Origin: Tanypteryx hageni
Lineage: Eukaryota; Arthropoda; Insecta; Odonata; Petaluridae
Length of the DNA: 64,000 nucleotides
Reading direction: 5' to 3'
Assembly (NCBI GenBank): GCA_028673005.1
Contig: CM054112.1
Span: 23,115,624-23,179,623, forward strand
Below are positions 12,525 through 23,610 of the stretch, piece by piece. A model generated the notes under the pieces. That model saw only the letters and a program-made list of their open reading frames with translations, ran no database searches and was not told where the DNA came from. The number at the start of each line of letters is the position of its first letter. The stretch's first letter is position 1. The position numbers were made by a program, and so were the translations under genes.

Positions 12525-12538
12525 TGTATGTATGTATT
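12470..12538. repeat. Compound microsatellite (CA)n-(TATG)n
   Basis: A short CA run (12477-12490) passes through ATATATG into about 12 copies of the tetranucleotide TATG. The junction is partly self-complementary. Confidence 0.92.
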
Positions 12539-12830
12539 CTGACTGATTTCTTGTTCCTATATCTAGATTGCACGGCCAATCCAGTCCTACATAGATTTGA
12601 TTGTATAATTTAAATTTAAGACTTTCTAACGAAGTAGTGAAGTGACGTATAATTAATATAATTTATTATACGGTGGTAAACTACGAGGTGTTGATATTCA
12701 AATAAGTATACCTGAGTAGTAATATTTATATTTTATTCCACTTATTTTTGGCAATCTGAGGATGTATATGATGCAGAAAAAATACTAAATTAATTATAAA
12801 ATCTCAATAATCAAGACTATCTCTCTAGAG

Positions 12831-13127
12831 CAGGGCTCCCCAAACCACGGCCCGCGAGCCACATCCGGCCCTTGCAATGATTTGATCCGGCCCGCCTTAT
12901 CAGCAAGAATATTCATTAGATATCATTTATTATAACTAAACGTCATTTTCCGAGTACTTGGTTGGAATATACTTTTAATATAAGCACATTATCTATTACA
13001 GAATCGAAAAAAATCCTCAAAACTTGCTCTTAGGTTTTCACGCGGCCAGATGAGTCATTTGAAATGCCGTATGTGGCCCTCACAGTGGATCATGAAGCCC
13101 TTGCATTAAAAAGTTTGGTGATCCCTG
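12831..13127. mobile_element. Non-autonomous hAT element (MITE), 297 bp
   Basis: The left terminus is CAGGGCTCCCCAAACCACGG and the right terminus is TTTGGTGATCCCTG, an imperfect inverted repeat. The palindromic 8-bp duplication CTCTAGAG flanks it exactly (12823-12830 and 13128-13135). Subterminal GGCCCGCGAGCC and TGTGGCCCTC words are typical of non-autonomous hATs. There is no coding capacity, and internal AT-rich filler separates the two GC-rich ends. Confidence 0.93.
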
Positions 13128-13174
13128 CTCTAGAGAAATAGACAAGTCAGAACAAATAAAAATGGTTTTTCTCC

Positions 13175-14325
13175 CTCTATGGGATTGTAACGACTCTGAT
13201 CGTGATGAAGCTCTAAGCGGACGAAGAGAAAATATTTAATTTCAGAGATACTGGAAAAGGTGTTTTATCACAATCAATGGAGGTTCGAGCTATAGTAATT
13301 GGAGAAGAGAAAAGAGAAGTTGCAGTTCAACCAAGAAATAATGCCAACAATTCACGGAAAAATAAAACAATAATTGCTCGTAAATGGCTGCCAAAAGAAC
13401 AGAATAGGAATTCCAACGAACGAATTGAATTTATCTACAGCAAACCAGAACTTATCATAATAACTGTAAATAAGGATGCTGAAAAAAATACCTATTGATA
13501 TTTTCAAGGCAGTACATATTTACTAAATATATTGTAGAGTTCATTTGTAAAGAGGTAATAAAATATGTTGCTCACAAAGGAGTTTTTGACTTTAAGATAT
13601 CAGCTGATGACTCGTACGATTAATTTGGAATACGCATACTATCTGGTTATAACCCAATGCCATTTAGACGAATGCATTGGAAAATGAAAGCAGGCACAAG
13701 TATCTTGTGAGTATGCACTGGTTTAATTCCAAATATATCTGTGGTATTTATCTATAATTTTTCGATCCTCTGCCAATTTTAAAATCACAGAAAGAGCACC
13801 AGATAATTTGCATTGGTACTATTCGAAGTAATAGGATCGCAAAAGCGCCTCTCGAAAATCTAAGTAAAGGTCCTCGTGGTTAATACTGCGCTCTACAAGA
13901 GCCAGCGCCAATATAACTCCAGTGAGGTGGAATGTTAACAGTCAGATGACGATGGCAAACAAACCTTAATAATAAGTAAAGGGACATTAAAAGATGAAGC
14001 TAGGCTGAAAGGAAACCTACCTATAACTGTAACTCAGCCAGAACTTATGCATCTTTACAGTATCAAGAGAGAGGACTGTACAGAACCACAATTTGATCTA
14101 AGAATTGGTATTGTTATTATATTTTGTTTTTATAGAAGTCTGGTATATACGTGGATGATTTATCAAAAAGTCGAGAATATTATTTTACTGGAATTTAGGC
14201 GAAGCATTGTTCTTGCATTACTTATATCACCTGATATGAAGAAACTACATTGACTTCGTCCGAAAACAAGAAATCAAGTTTCAAACGAGATGCGCACTGG
14301 CAACTTCGGGCACTTTGGTAGATAA
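13175..14325 (+). pseudogene. Degenerate piggyBac-type transposase relic
   Basis: Fragments of one piggyBac-like protein can be read in order on the plus strand. At 13470-13560 PIDIFKAV in one frame gives way, after a frameshift, to IVEFICKEVIKYVAHKG. This continues in frame 1 through FKISADDSYD, a stop, then FGIRILSGYNPMPFRRMHWK (to about 13700), the family's conserved N-terminal core. At 13990-14250 GTLKDEARLKGNLPIT and then WMIYQKVENIILLEFRRSIV match the C-terminal part. A TGA at 14251-14253 interrupts before LRPKTRNQVSNEMRTGNFGH, ending at a TAA at 14323-14325. Intact proteins have about 550-600 residues. The catalytic DDD core between about 13720 and 13970 is missing or unreadable, so this is an internally deleted, multiply frameshifted fossil. 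TTAA-bounded termini were not located. Confidence 0.82.
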
Positions 14326-16325
14326 AATTGATGGACGAAGAAGGTATGAAGTTTATTAATTTATTTATTTTATTATTTTTATTAATGTTGCTTTTCATCC
14401 ATAACAATGTTTTACTTCCAATCACTTGTAGAATTCTCACTTTTGGTATTGTGGAAACTAATGTTTTTTTTTTGTTTTATTTTTCTATATAGAAAACACA
14501 TAGTATAGTGGTTATAAAGACATTTTAACTGATTTTTATATAGTTTTTAATGTGAACAACTTAAAATACATATGAAAATATGATTTGTTTTTTAAACAAT
14601 TTGGCAAGGTTTGTAGTGTTAACTGCCCATCCTATGATATATCCTAGATGCAATAAAAGTTTAAAATATTTTTAAAAATGGATAACTTGAAATAGTTTTG
14701 ACACCTAAAAATTAACAATATTTTAAAAATTCTAAATATTAAAAAAATAATAATTATGGACGCAGAGCTAAAAAAATATACGACATTATAATGTGAAATC
14801 ATTCTTCTCATCGGAATGAATAAAATTGCCGCATGACAACCATCGAATAATCCAGTTATTTCTGTGCCTTTGTTTTCATTCCTCCGAATACAATCCACTC
14901 ATAAAATGCTAATAGCGAAGAGCTATTTTGTGTTCGAAAATGCTGCTTTGCTGTTGTCACCACATGGCATAATTATCACTTTAAACATTTGAATAGACAA
15001 AAATTCCGATAGCGGTCCACAGTTTATCGATCGGTTCGGGAGCGATGGCGCTCGACTCCAAGGAATGTTGCGAGGGCATTCGAAGAGAAGCGCTCCGCGA
15101 GTTTTAATGATTTAAGCGGAGTGCGACTTTGCACTGCACCCAGGTTCATCCCATTTTAGTTTTTGACTATTTCTTTTCATAGTTGGCCGTTTAGTAGTGA
15201 TGACAAGTTACGTTACGTTAATAATTCATAACATAGAGGTATAACTACTATTAAAAATTGGACTGACTGAATTTAAACCTATGTTTAGGATCTATTTTAT
15301 AATTATATATACTATAAATTTTGTCCTGTGGTTCGATAATTGTGAGATACTTGATTTACGACAGTAAATTCTTATAATGTGACTATAAATAATTATTATC
15401 CCTGTATATTGGCAGAGCACGTTACTTATTTGGGCATTATCTCATTCTACCGTCAAGTTGATTCTCATGTTTTCCTTAAAATTATTTTATCGTCGAGGAC
15501 TCGTATTTTTTTCGTTTATATATTTTCAGTTTTTTGCCTTACCTAACTACTCTTATAATATCCTTTCCACGCTTCGTTCTTTTAATACCTTCATAATCAT
15601 ATTCAAAAATACACGAGCCCTTGAGCGTTTCTCTCCCTTTGTTTCAACGTAATTTGAACAGGAAAAATTCTGTAATGTACGAAAAATATAATTTCTTACT
15701 GAACAAAGATAATAATAAATGCAGCAATATTTATTGGAAATTGAAGATTTTAGCAAGCTTACCAGGAGCAGCTAATTACATTTTGCCCATAATTATAAGC
15801 CAAGGATTCAAAAATCCTTTAAAAAATTAATTCCAAAATCGAACAATATCAAAGCATCTCATCAAAACTCTTCCTAAATGTAATTATTTTTAAAAATTTC
15901 TCTCTCTGTAATTGAGAGCGGTATAATAAACATATTTGGCCTTGTATCCAATTATTACTTGTCTAAGCAAAATATAATTCACTGCTTAATATTTCCTCCC
16001 TGAAAATTCATTCGAAGCATTTAATTTATGGCGCAGAATTTCTTTATCGCTTTGCAAAGATTTTTGGAGATTCATTAATGCTATTCAGAGTAATATCTTA
16101 AACCGAGTTTATAATAAAAGAAATAAAAATAACTAGTAATTATGGAAAAAGCTACTACTATATTAAGTCATTCGGATTTATATCTTTCTCCGTATTCACT
16201 TCCATAATCTACAATCAGAATCCTCTCACTTTTCTGACTGCTTCCAAATTAAGAGAAGGGGTGCATAAATTGACTTAATTCTTCACATAAAGAATGTCTG
16301 TTTTCTTCTTATTTAGAATCCTGTG
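14326..16325. other. AT-rich non-coding DNA with a small GC-rich core
   Basis: Mostly AT-rich with no gene. A GC-rich core at about 15010-15140 contains GGTTCGGGAGCGA; a related GC-rich core with GGTTCGGGAGTGA occurs at about 30895-31015. Both may be remnants of one repeat family. Overlapping frames around 15458-15830 encode no recognisable protein. Confidence 0.45.
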
Positions 16326-16378
16326 TAGGTGAATCACCACTGATGCTTTGTAGCCTAAATGTACGTTTGGTTATCCCC
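16326..16378. repeat. Short repeat shared with the foldback element at 61.8 kb
   Basis: GGTGAATCACCACTGATG..CTTTGTAGCC.AAATG followed by ATGGTT/TTGGTT words occurs here and again at 61805-61858 inside the foldback element. The shared stretch is about 50 bp with clear similarity, so this is probably a fragment of the same dispersed family. Confidence 0.55.
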
Positions 16379-18370
16379 ATTTTTATGGATGCTTGAGAGA
16401 CAATTGGAAAGTTAGTTGAAGTCATTAAGCATACTCGCTATTTCTCCTTGAAACTGGAATGCGATGGTTCGTCATTTCCATTTATTCTTCTATTCGCTTG
16501 TAATAGCACCAATCTAAATTAATCGACTTTGCTGATAATGGCTATTTAAGACAACAAAATTCATCAGTCAATATCGGTATTTTGTCAACGACCCCTACCT
16601 TACGGTAAAATGTTAGTTTTAATAATGCCCGAACGGATTTTCGTCCACGATGGATACAGAAGTCGTTTACCGTTTACTTTGAAAAAATTTAACGCGATAA
16701 AAAACTGGAACCGGTGGGTTGACAGAAGTGTTACACGAAACTCTACCAAACCTTTTTACGATACACGCAGATGCATGATGAAAAATTCTTATCTACACGT
16801 AGTTCCTCTTAAAAATACAAATACAATATTATTTTATCGATAAAGTGCTTGTTTATATTTTTTAAATTATTCATCATCATCAAATCATCAGTACTATTTA
16901 CCTAATTGCGAATTCAATATGTGTTAATCAATACGAGAAAGAAATTTCGTCTCGCGTACTAATGCATACGCACTTCATCCTTCATTCAATTTAAATCTCA
17001 CTCACTCACTCATTTCTGAAAATTAGTCACCTGAACCTTGTATATGCATTAATTTCGTTCAGTAGTCCCTAACGGATTTTTCTCTTAAGAAAATAAGGTA
17101 TGAAAAAAATATACTATCTAGTTATAAATGCCGTCTCTCCAACATGTAGCCGTGATATTGGGCAAAGCTGGCTGCGCGTTTTCAAGTAAATAAAGGAAAA
17201 AAGAAGGCCAAGCATGATCAACATATGAATTGAAATCTGTGGGATCGTTATTGAAACTAGAGATGTATAATAGCATGAAATCACATGTGCAATTTAAAAT
17301 GGATAGGAATCTATAATTGAAAAGAATGCGTATCCCAGCGATACTGAAAATTCATGCATACTTGGCTAGCTCTAAATTTTGTAGTTTTGGAGGAAAATCA
17401 TGCGATTATGTAGGATTGAATTTTTATTCCGACATAACAACTTAATTCATCTAAAAACGTTACAGAGCATTTACTGAACTTCAAGGCATTGGAGTTTCAT
17501 TTTTTATGAGTTTCTTTATTTATCTGTGCGATTACAAAATACGCTCTCTAATCAAATGCAGCTGGATTGAGGAAAATCAAGCAAATCCTAATTCTATTAA
17601 GCCTTTTAAAATCAATCTAATTAAAAGAATCAAACTTCAGCAAATCAATCTTCTCTAAGGATATTTTGGACGAATTGGAAGGATACACTAAAATTAAGAA
17701 AATTTTTAAAATAAATATTTTAGTTAACTCTTTCACTGTGTTGTAGCGTGAAAAACAATGAGGACATTACCTGTTGAATGGCAAAATTAATATATATATA
17801 TATATATATCAAATTATTGTTTTGTTGAGTAGCTAAACTGTTTCGGGAAGTCCCCCTCACAGGGTTAATTGTTTGTATGCTAGCAATCATGATTCGTAAA
17901 AATATACCAAATAAAATTGTGTGGTTGCTTTTGGGTAACATTTAAATTTTATGATATCCTGGCTTATGATCATTTTTGTGATGCTTTATGAGTTGATAAT
18001 ATTATTCTCTCTAGATAGGCGACAAAAACTGAATATTTTAAAGTGATTATACTTATGACGCTATTAGTTTAAAAGTAAAAACTGAAATCTCTTAAACGTG
18101 ATATATGTACTGCTAGACGAGAAAACTTTTACAACGTAGTACTTAAATCATACAATGAACAGTTCATACAGAGAAGAACAACGATATGTACATACTTAAG
18201 TAACTTTTATCGTATACGTGTCATCGGTTGAAAGTTAGCAAGAAGTGTTGTATTTTATAAATAAGCTGTTAAGAGATGCATGATCCAAATATTCTTTTTA
18301 ATTGATAAAAGAAATAGCGGATTTTTTCGACATAAAAATCGTCGTACTCGTATCGAAATATATCTTTGAT
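16379..18370. other. AT-rich non-coding DNA with a (TA)n microsatellite
   Basis: No gene recognised. A (TA)n run of about 10 units lies at 17789-17809. The 77-codon frame at 16610-16843 (plus) has no recognisable content. Confidence 0.5.
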
Positions 18371-18602
18371 GGGCGGTCATAAGGGTACGAGTCAAAAATT
18401 CACATTTTCCAGGAGAGCTTTTAGAATTTAAAAAAAATCCTGCAAATCGGAAAAAAGAATTGTAGCCTTTGAACCATGTCCATATTTCTTAAAATTTAAT
18501 GACACTGATTTATGCCATTTATACCAGTCAAAAGAGGTGAATTTTCTCAACTATGGACAACACAATATCGAAAATATTACTTCTGCCCTTATGACCGCTC
18601 GC
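18371..18602. mobile_element. Small terminal-inverted-repeat element
   Basis: GCGGTCATAAGGG at 18373-18385 is repeated in inverted orientation as CCCTTATGACCGC at 18586-18598, with further partial pairing inward (TACGAGT against ACTTCTG). The roughly 230-bp interior is AT-rich and non-coding. No target duplication is obvious, so the superfamily stays open. Confidence 0.6.
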
Positions 18603-18825
18603 TAAATATAAAATCCTATGTATTAATTTTGTCGCGTAAAGGAGAGAGAAAGATAATAAATAACCGCATTTAATACCGTGAAATGATGAAACGCGAAGAA
18701 AAATTGAGCGATATCTTTATCGCGATTTAATAACATGATTCGATTACTTTGATACAAAACTACAAGATAGTTCATTTAATTTTATTTCTTATCATTATAA
18801 ATAGCTTCTTCTTACATATATAGGA

Positions 18826-19104
18826 TATATGATATAAAATCTAAGGTAATTCTAAAATTGCTACAGAGCTGAAATTTGGTATGAAGATGTCACTGGAAAA
18901 TATCCAAAATTCCACACAATGTTAATATTTTAGAGGCGTTTTTAACCCTAATGTTCAATTTCAATACCCCATAAGAAAAGAATAGGATTCAGTGCAAGGC
19001 ATTCCAAAAATTCATTTTGAAATTATTAAAAATTGAGATACGAACTCGAGAAAATACAGTTGTACCTATAGCTTAAAGAACGAAGGTCTTAATTTTTTAA
19101 TACC
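18826..19104. repeat. Dispersed repeat family, copy 2
   Basis: This is the partner of 9543-9830. The same landmarks appear in the same order and the copy includes the equivalent of the region where the hAT element interrupted copy 1. No coding potential and no defined termini. Confidence 0.6.
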
Positions 19105-21150
19105 AAATTCAAATACGTACCGAATTAGCGTAAATATTTGCTTTTAATCGGAAAAAGTATACATTTTTCCTCTTTTCAACATTGCAAATCTACAAATACC
19201 ATGGAAACGGCCTCAATACTTTTGAGGCCTGATATTAAAAGTTACCATTACATTTATTTATTGCTTTTGATGGGAATTAACGGTATCATAACGAATTACA
19301 GTGGAACTTATATATCTCGAATCTCAAAGGAAAGTAACAATTATTCGAGTTATACAGAATTCGAGTGACGGAAATATATTTTTTCTCCCTTTTCTTTAAC
19401 TGAATTAACATCAGTTTTATTCCCTAAGTATATAAGTTAACTTAGTCTAATTTTCGTTATCACGCATTTTATGAAAGCATCATCACCTATATTTTCTTCC
19501 GATAATGTGTAAGATTTAACTGTATCCAAAACACTAATTGCATGACGCACTACTGTGATTCGGGTATCATAGATAGTTGGAATACACACGTACCTACTAC
19601 CGAAAGCACAAACACGACGATTAAATTTGGAATATCGACTGTAGGACAGAGCTGATATGTTTGTTTTTCTCTAGGCCTAGCAGGGGTCACACAATAGGTG
19701 AAGCAACCCTGATATTAGTGACGTTAGGGACTGCCTGATGCACTGCACCCCCCTTATAAAATCCAATAGTGTTTCTTTCGATATGGGCTGAAATGCTTGC
19801 AGAATGCAAGCACTAACTACTTGTATAATTAATATTGCCTTTTCCTCGATATTCTTTCACCGTTACATCCAAATTGCAAACAATGCTGCAACAGGCAGGC
19901 AACTGAATTTATTTTAATTTAGAAAGATGAAGTTATTTTTTCGAATTTAACGTTATTCATTCAGCACTTATATTTTTCCTCAGGCCATTTCTACGAGAGT
20001 TAATGATCCAAATTGAAACGTTTATGAAGTCTTAGAAAAACCTCGTGAAAAGTTAATTTTACCACTGTTGATACTTGTACGTTAATACGCGTAAATACTT
20101 TAAGGCATATTTTATGCAAATGCATAAGTTCATGATATTATGAAGTCGTGAAACGGCAATATATGATATGAGACTGATATTTGGCAATTATGCATGTGGT
20201 TCAGCATTTTCATTGACTCATAATCGTATTCATTAAAAATAGATAGGTTGATTACTTAACCAATTTTAATATTATAATCACTAGATGCCATTTAAGTACA
20301 TTACCAACATCTATCTGTATTATTCATCAGCGTTTTATAAGCCAAAAATATAACTGATTTGACAATTTAAAAATTTCATTTTACTCTTTATCTCCAGCTT
20401 TCCATACCTTCAACGTTTCTTAACCATAGGTGATAGAGAGTTCATTTTAGTTATATTTAAAAGGACGTTGTATAATACACTGCAGTAACATTCGTCGTTA
20501 TTATATAATATGATTTTTATGTTAATTGATTCAATTGACGTTTCTAACTGAAAATGAATTTCCCATTTTATTCTAAGATAGATTTTTTTACCTTTATCAT
20601 GCTCTTTATCCAATTCCTTGAGGGATCAATTTTTGAATTGGAAATGTAAATTATTATTATTACAAAGATAAAAATAATTCTAAGAATGGTTAATGAAAAC
20701 AGCTTTCTCTGTACATGGAGAATTCTTAAGAAAATTTCTGCTGCATTATATGTTTGAAAGACAAGAAAGATGAATTCAAGGTATTTTTGTAATGCTGAAA
20801 TCTAAGCAAAAATATCAATTGCCGATAACAGTTTCATAGAAATATATTTGAGTTGTAGAGCAACTATAATGAGCCTCAAACGCCCTCAGAAATAAAAAGA
20901 AGGGAATTTCATATGATGAGAAGAATTACTTGAGAACACAATGATGTATTAAAAATAATACAAACATCACTGGTGTTTTATTAATTGAAAAATAATACTA
21001 ATGCTTCATTCAGAATTAAATAGGAGAATAGTTTTCACTATCTTAGAGACTATAATTAATTTGAACATGCAATAAATAGCACATATTGAAAATCGAGGAA
21101 TAGTTTAAATTCTTCCTTAAATAGGAAATATTTTTCAGAGGGCCTAATAG

Positions 21151-21154
<4 letters not shown>
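19105..21154. other. AT-rich non-coding DNA
   Basis: No gene recognised. A slightly GC-richer patch at 19640-19760 has no identified content. Frames of 60-76 codons in this stretch (for example 19138-19368 plus, 20410-20613 minus) are unremarkable. Confidence 0.5.
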
Positions 21155-21212
<58 letters not shown>

Positions 21213-21215
21213 TAT
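21155..21215. repeat. (TA)n microsatellite with a TACACACA interruption
   Basis: About 24 TA units are followed by CACACA and a short second TA run. The minus-strand frames that read YIYIYI here are produced by this repeat. Confidence 0.95.
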
Positions 21216-22144
21216 CCTGAGGAGTGAGTTAAAAGCAATCATGGACTCTTTTTGTACGAAATAATTTCCAAAGATCGAAAAACGCAACGAATTACTTGAA
21301 CTAAACATATTAATCACCTCGGGGAAAATATAAATGATTTGTCCGATAAATCGCCCGTACAGCATTCCTCTTTAGAACGATATATTAGTAGATTTACAAA
21401 ATCTTAGGAACATACAATTCTGTATTCGTGAAAAATTGATATGCAAATTATTCCTTTTTTGCGTTACATCAGATAAGGCTGTTAATTGGCTAGGTTTTAT
21501 TCAAGATTCATTTTTCATTTGATGCAACACTTTTTATAATTCGATTTAATTTCTCAATGTCATTGATTAAATATTTTTTGCTTTGTTCTCCAATAAGGGA
21601 GCATGTGATTAAATTTGAATTCTTTCTTTGATTTTAATATTCATGGAAAAGATTCCTCCACTTGAATCATACTAGTTTCGAATAGTGATATTTTCTGCCT
21701 AAAACGATACCTACTTTATGAATGCATAACTACGTTAAAATACTTGGGCGTTGGATCGATACGACCAACATGTCTTATTTTATTATCTTATCTTATGTCT
21801 TTTTTATGAATTCAACGACGGAAAGGTACAGGAAGAGGAGTTATTTGCAAAAAAGTTTTAAAAGAGCTGTTTTGGAAGAGGAGATACAGTAGATCATGAA
21901 TGACCTTTATCTTCCTGTGCTAATTGAAAACCTTTTGCCATTCCCGTCATATTATGCATGGCGTCCAATGGAATGCCGTAACTGTCTTGTTCCGTTGTTT
22001 TCACAAAGACATATTACTATTTATGTAAACGTTACTTTTACAAAACCTTGAAACAACTACGTAGTTGTTTTTTCGTTTTTCTAAAATACGCTTGATATTT
22101 ATTGGCCTTCGGAATTCTATGAAAACAGGGCAAGGACACATCGA
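21216..22144. other. AT-rich non-coding DNA
   Basis: Nothing recognised on either strand. Confidence 0.5.
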
Positions 22145-22997
22145 AAAAAAGTCTGATGTGGCCACCACATAACTTTCTCAATACCTGTAATTTTTATAAA
22201 AATTCCGAATAGGTTACATAATAATAAATATTTTAAGAAACGCGAGAAAATTTTAGACGAAAAAGAACAGAAATAAGCTCAAAACGTTTAATTGTCAATT
22301 TTTACTTTCTCCTAATGTAGTATAGGGGAAGGTATTGTTTTCATGAAAAAAATCGACTTCGAGATTTCAACGAAAATACAGGTTTTGAGGCCATCTGAAC
22401 AAGTTTTGACCATTTTCTCAATGTCTGTGTGTTTGTATTAGCTTGTTGTGGGTGCTCTAACTCAAAAACTATTGATTAAGTCAACGCAAAATTTTATATT
22501 TAACATTTTTATGAAAGTTACAAGAGCTGATTAATTTTTGGTAAACATTGGTCAACCGGAAGTTGGTGTTTACTCTAGTCACGTATCGGTTATTTTGAGA
22601 AATTTGCTTTAATATTTGATAAATATAAAAATGTACTGGAATAAAACTTGTAGAAAATGTAAATTTCTACAATCTTTGTTTGAAACATTTTCCCATAAAA
22701 TGCATTTTTTTTAAGAGATATCTTATTTTTTAGCTGCCGCCACCACGCCACCCACCGACGACTATTTTTAACAATTGACGCTTAGTTACGTCTTAGTAAC
22801 GCTCTTTTCTCTTTTCTTAATTGATGAGGCATTGTGTTTATATCCAATATCAGAAGGCTATGGTTTGAGTTTATTTCTGTTTATAAAGTCAAAAATTTTC
22901 TCGCAGTTTCTAAATATAATTATTGTAACCTACTTGGAATTTTTAGAAATATTACAGGTATGGAGAAAGTCATGTGGTGGCCACATCAGATTTTTTA
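22145..22997. mobile_element. Element with about 110-bp terminal inverted repeats
   Basis: The left arm (about 22145-22260) starts TCTGATGTGGCCACCACAT and includes AACTTTCTC, ATACCTGTAAT and AGGTTACA. The right arm (about 22885-22997) is its inverted counterpart, with AGAAAGTCATGTGGTGGCCA and ending CATCAGA. The arms match at roughly 80 percent or better over about 100 bp. The A/T homopolymers at both tips blur the exact boundaries and hide any target duplication. The interior (22320-22745) is homologous to 57425-57835. No transposase is visible. It is a long-TIR non-autonomous DNA element of unassigned superfamily. Confidence 0.8.
22320..22745. repeat. Interior repeat, homologous to 57425-57835
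   Basis: Shared words in order with the second copy are TAGTATA, AAAATCGA, AACG.AAAT, GTTTT.A.GTCTC-like, ATTTTCTC.(A/G)TGTCTGTG, CTAACT.AAAAACTA, ATTAA.TCAAC, AAATTTCTACAA and TTTAAGAGATAT. Both copies are AT-rich and non-coding. Confidence 0.65.
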
Positions 22998-23480
22998 ATA
23001 TTCAGGTAGAGACTATTCTTAACATGAGAGTTACAGTATGCGGGAAGAAGGGAAAAGAGAAATAATATTCTAGCAACTATTCTAACGTATTCTATTGGAT
23101 ACTGGATTATAAAATATTCCAACTGGGTAGTATAGCAATGATAAAATTTGCAAAAACAATTAAATTAAAAAATATTGAACATTTTTATGTTCTCTTAAAG
23201 GATTCATATGAAAAAATACATCATGTTGTTCTTCTTTACTAATACATCAGTTTAGGATAAGTTTTTGCATTTAATTGGAAGTTTTTATTGTTGCTTTTAT
23301 GAAAAAGGCTCTGACAGTGGAATGCATCAATGCCATGAAAATGTAATGTATTTACTATAATGTGATAATTCTGGCGTCAAACATATTATATAATATGTTT
23401 GCAAGTAAAATCATAAATAGATATTTTTTTATTTTACGACCTTTACTATAGTCATAAGCATGGCTATAATAATACAACAA
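22998..23480. other. AT-rich non-coding DNA
   Basis: Nothing recognised. A short inverted repeat around ACATATTATATAATATGTTTG lies at about 23380-23400. Confidence 0.5.
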
Positions 23481-23610
23481 AAACCTACTCGCCACTCGAC
23501 AATATCCACTAACCCATAATTCATTTTGCGGCTAAAAATGTAGCGGTCACTGTCACTTTCCTTAAACTCGCCCGTGGCGAGTGGGCGAGCGTACTTCTGG
23601 AGCCCTAGTT
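23481..23610. other. GC-rich patch, possible hAT terminus relic
   Basis: In AT-rich surroundings, CTACTCGCCACTCGAC (left) and CTCGCCCGTGGCGAGTGGGCG (right) are partly complementary. The right edge reads ACTTCTGGAGCCCTAG, resembling the GC-rich outer ends of non-autonomous hATs. No convincing partner terminus or target duplication was found. Confidence 0.3.
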
